Shown here: positions 17,168-25,296 of the stretch, in pieces
Layout: each line of letters opens with the position of its first letter
How positions within the stretch are numbered: position 1 is the first letter of the stretch
Assembly: GCF_027492855.1 (NCBI RefSeq)
Contig: NZ_JAPUDY010000008.1
Location: forward strand, 186,001-250,000
DNA: 64,000 nucleotides
Direction: 5' to 3'
From: Acidovorax sp.
GTDB taxonomy: Bacteria > Pseudomonadota > Gammaproteobacteria > Burkholderiales > Burkholderiaceae_C
The notes under the pieces: generated by a model
What the model was told of the DNA's origin: nothing
What the model saw: the letters and a program-made list of their open reading frames with translations, nothing else
Database searches by the model: none
Made by a program: the position numbers and the translations under genes

Positions 17168-17983
17168 ATGCGGAATAATGAACGAGGCGTTACGCTTATA
17201 GAGTTACTTGTAGGATTGACGATTGGCCTGCTCACAATCAGTGTCGGTTTGGGGGCGATTATGGTCTCACGAGGAGTGACAGCAACCGTTAGCGATACTA
17301 CAACTCTACAACAACAAGCATCTTACGCCTTCAGAGTAATTGGGCAACAATTGCGCCAAGCTGGCGGAAGACCACTCAACATGGCGGCAGACCCTCGCGA
17401 TGCCGCCACATTCGTACAACCAGGCACCGTTTCACTTTCTAGCACCCCACCTATTGCAGGATTGGATACCCCTACTGCCAGCCAGTTTGCAATCTCTTTA
17501 CGGTATGTCAATGCAAGCGAGTTCATTTACCCCCCTCCCCCCGCCTCCACACCAATAACAGGGTTTCTGACAAGTGATTGCATAGGCAGTAATCCGGGGA
17601 TTGCATCAGCCCCTATTATACTCAGCCAGCTTCGAAAAAATGGAACTGACCTAGAATGCTCTAACAGTATTGGTAATGTGCAGCCAATCGTTAGCAACTT
17701 GGTAGATCTGAAAATTCGCTATCTTCAACAGCGACTGAGTGTGGCAGATAGCCAGCCTCAATTTCGCTACGCCTCTGCAGCAAACTTGGGTACCACAGAT
17801 TGGCCGGAAGTTCATGGCATTGAAGTGTGCCTTGAATTAGAGGGCGATCAAATAATTGACACCATTGGTACAAGCTATACCAAATGTGATGGCACAACTG
17901 CAGTCCGAGGAAACAAGTTGCGAATGGTTTTCAAAAATATATTCCACATTCGCAACCATGCCTGGCCGAAGGCCATATCGTAA
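17168..17983 (+). CDS. pilW: Type IV pilus assembly protein PilW
   Basis: This 271-residue minor pilin begins MRNNERGVTLIELLVGLTIG, a short basic leader with Gly cleavage site and Glu at mature position 5. Residues after the helix read SYAFRVIGQQLRQAGGRP, typical of PilW. The C-terminal third has several Cys residues (LECSN, EVCLELEGD, TKCDGT). ATG 17168 gives the shortest classical leader; ATG 17111 would add 19 residues and cannot be excluded. PilW pairs with PilV and PilX in the pilus tip complex. Confidence 0.9.
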   Translation: MRNNERGVTLIELLVGLTIGLLTISVGLGAIMVSRGVTATVSDTTTLQQQASYAFRVIGQQLRQAGGRPLNMAADPRDAATFVQPGTVSLSSTPPIAGLDTPTASQFAISLRYVNASEFIYPPPPASTPITGFLTSDCIGSNPGIASAPIILSQLRKNGTDLECSNSIGNVQPIVSNLVDLKIRYLQQRLSVADSQPQFRYASAANLGTTDWPEVHGIEVCLELEGDQIIDTIGTSYTKCDGTTAVRGNKLRMVFKNIFHIRNHAWPKAIS

Positions 17984-17990
17984 GTCAGTC

Positions 17991-18665
17991 ATGAGAACAC
18001 GCAAAAACCAACAAGGTGTATCGCTCTTCATCGTTATCATACTGGTACTGATGTCGATGCTACTGGCCCTATGGGCATCGCGAACAGCGTTTTTCAACGA
18101 GCTTATCGTGGGAAATGATACGGATTATCAGAGAGCATTTGAGGCCGCACAAGTTCTGCTGCAAGATGCAGAAATTGACATACGCCAAGGCACTGAAACG
18201 GGCACAAATCAACGAGCAGCTGTTAGTACAACTTTTTATCCAACCGAACACATAGAACTAGACTCACTAACCTTCACCCTGGACGCCCAGACTACCAAGT
18301 GTTTCAACGGCATCTGCCAATTTCGTACTAGTGCGCAGGATTTTTGGAATGACTCCACGATGATGAGTGCCATGATTGCAGCCAATATCGGTGCCAGATA
18401 TGGCCAATACACAGGAGCAAGCGCAGGAGCCTCGAGTAATCCGATTTTGGCCGACACTTCGACCGGTAGGGGGGGGTGGTATTGGGTGGAGGTCATAAAA
18501 TATGACCCTAAGGAAACAGGCCCCGGCATATTGACAGGGGCAGAACCAGAAATGGTAAAGGCCAATATCATGTTCCGCATTACGGCAATTGCTCGCGGCC
18601 TCAAACCAAGTACGCAGGTAGTTTTACAGAACATTATAGCATTCCCATCAATCTCTGGCGAGTAA
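17991..18665 (+). CDS. pilX: Type IV pilus assembly protein PilX
   Basis: This 224-residue protein starts MRTRKNQQGVSLFIVIILVL; it has the PilX-type N-terminus with Gly-Val-Ser-Leu instead of the Glu5 pattern of other pilins, and RAFEAAQVLLQDAEIDI, where PilX proteins have a conserved A-E-x-L-D-A-like helix. It begins 7 bases after pilW. PilX is needed for assembly of the tip complex with PilV, PilW and PilY1. Confidence 0.88.
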   Translation: MRTRKNQQGVSLFIVIILVLMSMLLALWASRTAFFNELIVGNDTDYQRAFEAAQVLLQDAEIDIRQGTETGTNQRAAVSTTFYPTEHIELDSLTFTLDAQTTKCFNGICQFRTSAQDFWNDSTMMSAMIAANIGARYGQYTGASAGASSNPILADTSTGRGGWYWVEVIKYDPKETGPGILTGAEPEMVKANIMFRITAIARGLKPSTQVVLQNIIAFPSISGE

Positions 18666-18694
18666 TATAAATCACGGCAACACCAGGAAACAAC

Positions 18695-21600
18695 ATGAGA
18701 ATTAATCATAACTTTCAGAAAACTACCATTGCTGTAATTATTGGCACGATTGGCTTTCCTCAAATAGGTCTTGCCGGTGACTTTCTGAATCTTGTCCAAT
18801 ACCCGGCAGGATCAGCGAGCAGAGAGCCTGCGCCTAATATCATCGTGTCAGTTGACAATTCTGGCAGCATGGGTGTAACCGGTATTACAGCACTGAAAGA
18901 TGCGCTAAAAGAAACCTTCAGGCCCGCCAATGTGCCAGACGACTCCATTCGACTCGCCTACCAGTCTCTATGGGGTTGTAACGCAATACCTAGCGCCCAT
19001 GCGAGCTGCAATAGCAAAAACTCAATGAAAGCGCTGCGCGGTCTTGATGATCCTACCGACGACAGTCATCGTGGAAATTTTATTAAATGGGTTAACACGC
19101 TAGTCGCGGGCGGAAATACTCCCACACATCGCATGCAAGGCGTTGCAGGCGAATATTTAAAAACTACAGGAATCGATAATCCATATAATTTTGATCCCGG
19201 AACTACCGAAGCCCCCATACATACCTGCCGCCGCTCATACAATATTCTAATGACAGATGGCGGCTGGAACAATAACCCAGCAAACACCATCAACAATGAT
19301 GATGGAGTAAACCATGTATTTCCGGATGGTACATCATACGACGTAACAGCACCAGAAACCCGCATTTACAGAGATGACTGGGGAACAGCCAGAGTTTCCA
19401 CATTGTCTGACATGGCATTTTACTACTGGAGGCATGATCTCCAATCGGGTATTTCCAATCAAGTTGTTCCACTCATAAAAAAATCGGGCTCAGAAACATT
19501 TGCAGATGGTGCCACCACCGCAACAATTCCGCAATATTGGAACCCAAAGAATAACCCTGCAAACTGGCAACACATGGTGACCTATACCATTGGGTATAAT
19601 GGTGCAGCTGCATGGCCTGACATTGCCACCAACCCCATGTTCAACGTTGCGCAAGGCATGTATGGCGGGGATTTTTCGCGCGCTATTGTTGGAACCAGAT
19701 TTTGGCGCGATCCATTGACGACGAATGAAACCGGACGACAGGAGGAGCTTTGGCACACTGCAATTAATAGCAGAGGTAAATTTTACCCCGCACAGACATC
19801 CCAAGATCTGGTTGATGCTTTTAAAGACATTGTTGGTACCATTATTGCAGATTCCACAAGACCTATTACTGGTTTTTCGAGCTCCTCCAGTTCTATCAGC
19901 AACCAGGGAACCACCGCTTTTTTCTCAACGTATGAAGCAGACGGCTGGATTGGTGGTATTGGTTCAAAAACAGTCGCTGCCGCAACTGGAGCGCTCTCCG
20001 ACAATGCAGCATGGGGTACAACTTCGACCCTACCCGCACGAGGGAAAACTACAGGAGATAAACTAGACGAGCTATCGGCAACCGACATATCTTCTAGGCT
20101 TATTCTGACCTACAATGACACAACAGCGGCCGGTACGACATTTACCTGGAACAATCTCAGTACGACTCAAAAAAATCTGTTAAACACCGTCGATGCCGTA
20201 GTCGATACATTGGGACAGGATCGACTTAACTACATTCGAGGCGATAGAACCAAAGAGGGAACGACCGTAACAGAGCCCTTCAGGGTCCGTCGATCCCGGC
20301 AAGGTGACATTGCCAACTCCACGCTGTGGTACGTAGGCCCCCCAAATAACGGCCTTTCAGCGGATGGATATCGAACCTTTGCGAATGCTCAACGCTATCG
20401 CATGCCAATGCTTTATGTTGGAGGCAATGATGGCATGTTGCACGGTTTTTCGGCCGCAGACGGTGTCGAAAAAATTTCCTACATTCCTCAGGGAGTCATA
20501 AATAGTCTCTCGCAACTGTCCAAGCAAAATTACAGTCACCGTTACTTTGTTGATGGCTCGCCTTTCACGGGTGACGTTAATACGGGGACCAGTGCACTTC
20601 CATCTTGGAAAACAATGTTGGTTGGCACATTGGGTGCTGGTGGCAAAGGTTATTATGTTTTGGACGTCACTCGTCCTGGATACACGGGGGGGTCGGAAAC
20701 ATCCAATTTTTTAGCCGGCAATGCATCTTCGCTTGTCGTGATGGATAAAACTGATGGTACAGATAGTGATATTGGGAATATTTTTGGAGATCCCGTCACA
20801 TCTGAAGCGAATTCACAAATTGCGACTCAGATCACGCGCATGAACAATGGCCGCTGGGCGGTGGTCCTAGGCAATGGGTACAACAGCAGTAGCGAAGATC
20901 CTGTTCTTTTGATTCAATATCTTGATGGAGATAAGTCTATCAAAAAAATTAACGCCGCCAGCACGGGCACAGAATCTTCAGCAAATGGGCTTTCCACACC
21001 ACGGCTGCTGGATGTTAATGGTGACGGCACAGTGGACATGATTTATGCAGGGGATTTGCGTGGCAATATCTGGAAATTTGATGTCTCAAATGTAGATTCC
21101 AACAACTGGAAAGTAGCATTCTCTTCGGCCGGTTGTACTGCATGTACTCCTTTTTACACTGCCGTAGAAAAAGCAAATACCGCAAATCGTCAGCCCATTA
21201 CTGCAGCTCCTAATCTTAAGCCCAATAATATCATTGGTGGCATGATGGTCGTTTTTGGAACGGGCAGAAATGTGACAGAAAGCGACCGAACTGATGTAAC
21301 GGTGCAAACGCTATACTCGATATTAGATAACACACGCTACAAGTTAGATACCATTGCTGGCCCTAATATGGGTAAAGTGCTAATAGACACATCGACAGTT
21401 ACTCCAACAGTCATTGGAACGAACGGGCGAGACACTACGCTTGCAGAACGGGTGTTCGGCACATCGGTCATCGCAGGACAAGGAGTCAACAGCACGGAAA
21501 GCTTCTGGCGCATGCCGACCACTCAGGCAGCTTTGAATTACACCCTTGCTGGAACCCAAAAGGGCTGGTATTTTGAACTGCCGATTGCAGGGGAACGGAT

Positions 21601-21964
21601 TTTGAGCATTCCCACCTTCTATGATGGTAGCGACGTGATTGACCTTCTCAGTATTGTTCCCGCATCTGGCGGTAACACTTCTGGAGAAACATGTCAGCCC
21701 ACCTCCACTCCCACTCGAGGTTACAGGACATTCTTGGGCGTTCAGTTCGGTTTGAAACCCACGCAACAAATTCTTGATGCTAATGGTGATGGACTCTATC
21801 AAGCCGCAGCTGCACAAGACAACGATACCAATCGTACAACCACGTCTCCCCATGGTATCTCTTTGAAAGGCAAAGGCGACATCATTAAGCTTGGCATTCC
21901 GCCCGCAAAAACTAAGCAATTGGCAAAACCGACTTCTGCCATCAATTGGCGGCAGCTACAGTGA
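18695..21964 (+). CDS. pilY1: Type IV pilus tip adhesin PilY1 (PilC family)
   Basis: This 1089-residue secreted protein has a signal peptide (TIAVIIGTIGFPQIGLAG) and an N-terminal von Willebrand A-like domain with the metal-site motif SVDNSGSMG near residue 53. A C-terminal PilC/PilY1 beta-propeller region follows (GGNDGMLHGFSAADG, KGYYVLDVTRPG). A calcium-loop-like DVNGDGTVD occurs near residue 773 and another DANGDG near the end. In other species such a loop controls pilus extension and retraction. The DNA is clearly AT-richer than the core genes nearby. It sits in the usual place between pilX and pilE. Confidence 0.94.
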   Translation: MRINHNFQKTTIAVIIGTIGFPQIGLAGDFLNLVQYPAGSASREPAPNIIVSVDNSGSMGVTGITALKDALKETFRPANVPDDSIRLAYQSLWGCNAIPSAHASCNSKNSMKALRGLDDPTDDSHRGNFIKWVNTLVAGGNTPTHRMQGVAGEYLKTTGIDNPYNFDPGTTEAPIHTCRRSYNILMTDGGWNNNPANTINNDDGVNHVFPDGTSYDVTAPETRIYRDDWGTARVSTLSDMAFYYWRHDLQSGISNQVVPLIKKSGSETFADGATTATIPQYWNPKNNPANWQHMVTYTIGYNGAAAWPDIATNPMFNVAQGMYGGDFSRAIVGTRFWRDPLTTNETGRQEELWHTAINSRGKFYPAQTSQDLVDAFKDIVGTIIADSTRPITGFSSSSSSISNQGTTAFFSTYEADGWIGGIGSKTVAAATGALSDNAAWGTTSTLPARGKTTGDKLDELSATDISSRLILTYNDTTAAGTTFTWNNLSTTQKNLLNTVDAVVDTLGQDRLNYIRGDRTKEGTTVTEPFRVRRSRQGDIANSTLWYVGPPNNGLSADGYRTFANAQRYRMPMLYVGGNDGMLHGFSAADGVEKISYIPQGVINSLSQLSKQNYSHRYFVDGSPFTGDVNTGTSALPSWKTMLVGTLGAGGKGYYVLDVTRPGYTGGSETSNFLAGNASSLVVMDKTDGTDSDIGNIFGDPVTSEANSQIATQITRMNNGRWAVVLGNGYNSSSEDPVLLIQYLDGDKSIKKINAASTGTESSANGLSTPRLLDVNGDGTVDMIYAGDLRGNIWKFDVSNVDSNNWKVAFSSAGCTACTPFYTAVEKANTANRQPITAAPNLKPNNIIGGMMVVFGTGRNVTESDRTDVTVQTLYSILDNTRYKLDTIAGPNMGKVLIDTSTVTPTVIGTNGRDTTLAERVFGTSVIAGQGVNSTESFWRMPTTQAALNYTLAGTQKGWYFELPIAGERILSIPTFYDGSDVIDLLSIVPASGGNTSGETCQPTSTPTRGYRTFLGVQFGLKPTQQILDANGDGLYQAAAAQDNDTNRTTTSPHGISLKGKGDIIKLGIPPAKTKQLAKPTSAINWRQLQ

Positions 21965-21991
21965 TTTTCTAATATTTAAAATGGATTTCAG

Positions 21992-22417
21992 ATGAATCAG
22001 CAGCACCGAGGCTTCACCCTGATTGAAGTCATGATTGTGGTCGCCATCGTGGCTATTCTCACCGCCATTGCGCTTCCCAATTATTCCGAATATGTACGAC
22101 GCGGGCACCGTGCAGAAGCGCGTGCAGCCTTACTTCAAGCATCTCAATGGATGGAACGGGCTGCTACGGCGACTGGTACCTATCCGTTGACGGCGGCGTT
22201 TCCCGCAACGCTTACTACGATTCAGTCTGGTCGGTACACCATTGCAGCGACATCACCATCAGCGGGCACTGCGTCGGGAACTACCTACACACTGACAGCC
22301 ACACCCGCAGGAGCACAGGTGGGGGACAGATGCGGCAACTACACATTGACGCACACTGGCGTCCGAGGAGCTGCCTCCGGGGCGTTGCCCTTAATGACCG
22401 AATGCTGGAACAAGTAA
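21992..22417 (+). CDS. pilE: Type IV minor pilin PilE
   Basis: This 141-residue pilin has the textbook leader [20 protein letters not shown] with Gly/Phe cleavage and Glu5, then [20 protein letters not shown]. Two cysteines near the C-terminus (DRCGNY and TECWNK) would form the pilin disulfide loop. It is the last gene of the minor-pilin cluster, which suggests the minor pilin PilE rather than the major pilin subunit. The start is 27 bases past the pilY1 stop. Confidence 0.92.
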   Translation: MNQQHRGFTLIEVMIVVAIVAILTAIALPNYSEYVRRGHRAEARAALLQASQWMERAATATGTYPLTAAFPATLTTIQSGRYTIAATSPSAGTASGTTYTLTATPAGAQVGDRCGNYTLTHTGVRGAASGALPLMTECWNK

Positions 22418-22467
22418 CGCCTCAATTGCTCATCATCACCCGTTGACGCATGCAGTAGCATTTGCCA

Positions 22468-23577
22468 ATGCAATGCACTGACGAGTTGATGATAAATAAA
22501 GCGCTTGGTCTCGCCGCCCAGGCGCTTTTTGTTTCCAACCCCAACCCGCGCGTTGGTTGCGTGCTGGTGGCGCCGGACGGGCGAGAAATAGGCCACGGAC
22601 ATACCCAGCAAGCTGGCGGCCCCCATGCTGAGGTGATGGCACTTCGTGCGGCACAGGAGGCCGGGCACGATGTACGAGGCGCTACTGCTTACGTCACGCT
22701 GGAGCCTTGCGCGCACCAAGGGCGCACGGGGCCTTGCTGCGATGCGCTGGCTGCTGCGGGGATTGCCAAGGTGGTGGCGTCCATCACTGATCCAAATCCC
22801 TTGGTGGCTGGCCAAGGCTTTGCCCGCTTGCGCGCGGCGGGGGTGGCGGTGGAAGTGGGCCCCGGAGCCGCTGAATCGCGCGAACTGAATATTGGGTTTT
22901 TCAGCAGGATGGTGCGAGGCACACCCTGGGTGCGCCTCAAGACTGCAGCCTCATTAGATGGCACCACGGCGCTGCTCAACGGCGCCAGTCAATGGATCAC
23001 CTCACCAGCCGCACGCGCTGACGGGCACGCCTGGCGTGCGCGCGCCTGCGCGGTGCTGACCGGCATTGGCACGGTGCTCGACGACAACCCGCGCCTGGAT
23101 GTGCGCGAGGTGGCTACTCCTCGCCAACCCCATGTGGTGATTGTGGACAGTCAGTTGCAAACGCCGCTGGACGCTCATTTTTTCATAGCTGGTCGCGCTT
23201 GCTACATCTACGCGGCAGCTAAAAATGATGAAAAAAAGGCGGCCCTGGAGGCGCGCGGTGCCACCGTGATTCATCTGCCCAACGCCCAAGGCAAGGTAGA
23301 TTTGGCGGCGATGCTCCGCGATCTGGCTTCCCGTGGCGTCAACGAATTGCATGTGGAGGCAGGCCACAAGCTCAATGGCTCGTTGGTTCGCGAAGGGCTG
23401 GTGGACGAGATGCTGGTGTATGTGGCGCCGAGGCTGCTGGGCCCCGGTCTTGGAATGGCGAATGTCGGGCCGTTTGATGCACTCTCTCAAGGGTTGGCAC
23501 TGAATTTTCTGTCGGTGGACAAGGTTGGACCGGACCTTCGCATCGTGGCCAGGGTGCCTGGGCGCGACGCTTTCTGA
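22468..23577 (+). CDS. ribD: Bifunctional riboflavin biosynthesis protein RibD
   Basis: This protein of 369 residues has an N-terminal deaminase (zinc motif HAEVMAL plus EPCAHQGRTGPC) and a C-terminal reductase (TAASLDGTTALLNGASQWIT, and HVEAGHKLNGSLVREGLVDE). It carries out the deamination and reduction steps of riboflavin synthesis after GTP cyclohydrolase II. The start is uncertain among TTG 22462, ATG 22468 and ATG 22489; the family core begins near INKALGLAAQAL. No other rib gene is adjacent. An A/T-rich segment (23185-23230), unlike the rest of the gene, resembles a dispersed palindrome and encodes IAGRACYIYAAAKNDEKK in the reductase half. Confidence 0.95.
   Translation: MQCTDELMINKALGLAAQALFVSNPNPRVGCVLVAPDGREIGHGHTQQAGGPHAEVMALRAAQEAGHDVRGATAYVTLEPCAHQGRTGPCCDALAAAGIAKVVASITDPNPLVAGQGFARLRAAGVAVEVGPGAAESRELNIGFFSRMVRGTPWVRLKTAASLDGTTALLNGASQWITSPAARADGHAWRARACAVLTGIGTVLDDNPRLDVREVATPRQPHVVIVDSQLQTPLDAHFFIAGRACYIYAAAKNDEKKAALEARGATVIHLPNAQGKVDLAAMLRDLASRGVNELHVEAGHKLNGSLVREGLVDEMLVYVAPRLLGPGLGMANVGPFDALSQGLALNFLSVDKVGPDLRIVARVPGRDAF
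23185..23230. repeat. Possible degenerate copy of the dispersed palindrome inside ribD (copy B)
   Basis: The stretch contains ATAGCTGGTCGCGCTTG, then 14 bases, then GCAGCTAAAAATGATG. The order and spacing of the ATAGCTG, GCGCTT and GCAGCT blocks resemble the intergenic copies (15 bases between GCGCTT and GCAGCT in copy E). The palindrome itself is no longer perfect. It is A/T-rich against a GC-rich gene background and stays in frame. The match is weaker than the one in the LysR gene. Confidence 0.42.
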
Positions 23578-23967
23578 CAGCTGCTTTCGGCACAGGTACG
23601 GGCCTTCCCCCGATCATCTAATTACCTCCATCGCATGGAAATGGTGCAGCTCACGGTGCGCCATCATCTTCCGCCGCCCGCAAGGTATCGCGGCAGCGCA
23701 AGGGACTCTCTTCCCATTGGCTTAGAAAGAATCTGTTGCCGCAGTAAACCCACCGGAAAGCGGGCCAGTGAGCCAAAGTCCCCCCCAACTCGGTGCACGG
23801 ATTCCGCCTTCTTTTACCTATCCGGGCCATCGCGCTGCCGCTCCGCCCCAACTCAGTGCACGATATCGCACCAAAAATTGGCACGGCTTTTGCTGCAACT
23901 TGGTGCAAAGCTGGTGCATGGGCCTCAAGCGCACCAGAACAGATCAATCTACTAGCGCGAGGATGTT
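23578..23967 (+). promoter_or_regulatory. 390-bp upstream region of amtB
   Basis: This stretch has no gene that I can support. It holds a near-consensus sigma-54 promoter at 23878-23894 and several GGTGC/GGTGCAC half-sites upstream (23643, 23655, 23792) plus GTGCACGATATCGCACC just before the -24 box. These resemble NtrC half-sites (TGCACC/GGTGCA), but none is a full canonical pair. Confidence 0.55.
23878..23894 (+). promoter_or_regulatory. Sigma-54 (RpoN) -24/-12 promoter of amtB
   Basis: The sequence TTGGCACGGCTTTTGCT matches the RpoN consensus TGGCACG-N4-TTGCW exactly, with GG and GC elements 12 bases apart. Transcription would start about 60 bases before amtB. Control of an ammonium transporter by nitrogen limitation through RpoN/NtrC is the standard arrangement in proteobacteria. 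Confidence 0.85.
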
Positions 23968-25170
23968 ATGGAAGCACTCAAACAGGGCACGGATGCCTTG
24001 TTCATTCTGCTCGGTGCAATCATGGTGTTGGCCATGCACGCCGGTTTTGCCTTTCTGGAGCTGGGCACGGTCCGCAAAAAGAACCAGGTGAATGCGCTGG
24101 TGAAGATCCTGGTGGATTTTTCGGTGTCCACCGTCGTTTATTTTGTGGTGGGCTACAGCGTGGCGTATGGCACGCACTTCTTTGTGGGGGCAGAGTCGCT
24201 GGTGCAGCAAAGCGGCTATGCGCTGGTCAAGTTCTTCTTTCTGCTCACGTTTGCGGCCGCGATTCCGGCCATCGTGTCCGGGGGGATTGCCGAGCGAGCC
24301 AAGTTCTGGCCGCAGCTCATGGCCACGGCGGTCATCGTGGGTTTTGTGTACCCGTTTTTTGAAGGCATCGCCTGGAACCAGCATTTCGGCGTCCAGGCCT
24401 GGATCAAGGCAGTCACGGGTGAAGAGTTCCACGACTTTGCAGGCTCTGTGGTGGTGCATGCCATGGGCGGCTGGATCGCCCTGCCTGCAGTCATCTTGCT
24501 GGGCTCGCGCGCCAACCGCTACCGCAAGGACGGCGCAATCTCGGCCCACCCGCCCTCCAACATCCCCTTTTTGGCGCTGGGCGCCTGGGTGCTGGTGGTG
24601 GGCTGGTTTGGGTTCAACGTGATGAGCGCACAAACCGTGGACAAACTCTCGGGCCTGGTGGCGGTCAATTCGCTCATGGCGATGGTAGGCGGCACGCTGG
24701 CCGCGCTGGTGCTGGGCAAAAACGACCCCGGCTTTGTGCACAACGGCCCGCTGGCAGGCCTGGTGGCCGTGTGCGCGGGCTCGGACCTGATGCACCCCCT
24801 GGGCGCGTTGGTGGTGGGGGCTGTGGCCGGCGCCATCTTTGTGCTGATGTTCACACTCACCCAGAACAAGTGGAAGATCGACGACGTGCTGGGCGTCTGG
24901 CCCCTGCATGGTCTGTGCGGCACCTGGGGCGGGTTGGCGGCAGGCATCTTCGGCAGCAAGGCGCTGGGTGGCCTGGGCGGGGTGAGCTTTGGCGCCCAGC
25001 TGATCGGCACCACGCTGGGCGTGGCCTGGGCCGTGCTGGGTGGTATGGTGGTGTACGGCATCCTCAAGGCCACGGTGGGCCTGCGCCTGTCGCAAGAGGA
25101 AGAATTTGACGGCGCCGATCTCTCCATCCACAAGATCAGTGCCACCCCCGATCGCGAGGTGAGCTGGTAA
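23968..25170 (+). CDS. amtB: Ammonium transporter AmtB
   Basis: This 400-residue membrane protein has about 11 helices and Amt hallmarks: FLELGTVRKKNQVNALVKIL, AIPAIVSGGIAERAKF (Phe-gate region), DFAGSVVVHAMGGW with the first pore His, and LHGLCGTWGGLAAGIFG with the second. It moves ammonium across the inner membrane. Unlike the usual glnK-amtB pair, no PII gene lies directly upstream; the gene has its own sigma-54-type promoter. The product starts directly with the first transmembrane helix, without a separate signal peptide. Confidence 0.94.
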   Translation: MEALKQGTDALFILLGAIMVLAMHAGFAFLELGTVRKKNQVNALVKILVDFSVSTVVYFVVGYSVAYGTHFFVGAESLVQQSGYALVKFFFLLTFAAAIPAIVSGGIAERAKFWPQLMATAVIVGFVYPFFEGIAWNQHFGVQAWIKAVTGEEFHDFAGSVVVHAMGGWIALPAVILLGSRANRYRKDGAISAHPPSNIPFLALGAWVLVVGWFGFNVMSAQTVDKLSGLVAVNSLMAMVGGTLAALVLGKNDPGFVHNGPLAGLVAVCAGSDLMHPLGALVVGAVAGAIFVLMFTLTQNKWKIDDVLGVWPLHGLCGTWGGLAAGIFGSKALGGLGGVSFGAQLIGTTLGVAWAVLGGMVVYGILKATVGLRLSQEEEFDGADLSIHKISATPDREVSW

Positions 25171-25296
25171 ATCACCGGTTCCTCGCTGGGGCCTGCCACA
25201 AAGGTTTACGCCCTTGGTGGCCTTGTCTCACACACAAGCGCGGCGCGGTGCGCTATATATCAGTGCTTATTCCCCAACCGCAGCACCGCGCCCTCT

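Noticed and set aside
25190-25224. Imperfect inverted repeat after amtB considered as a terminator
   Set aside because: The arms (GCCACAAAGG and CCCTTGGTGGC) need a bulge and there is no T-run.
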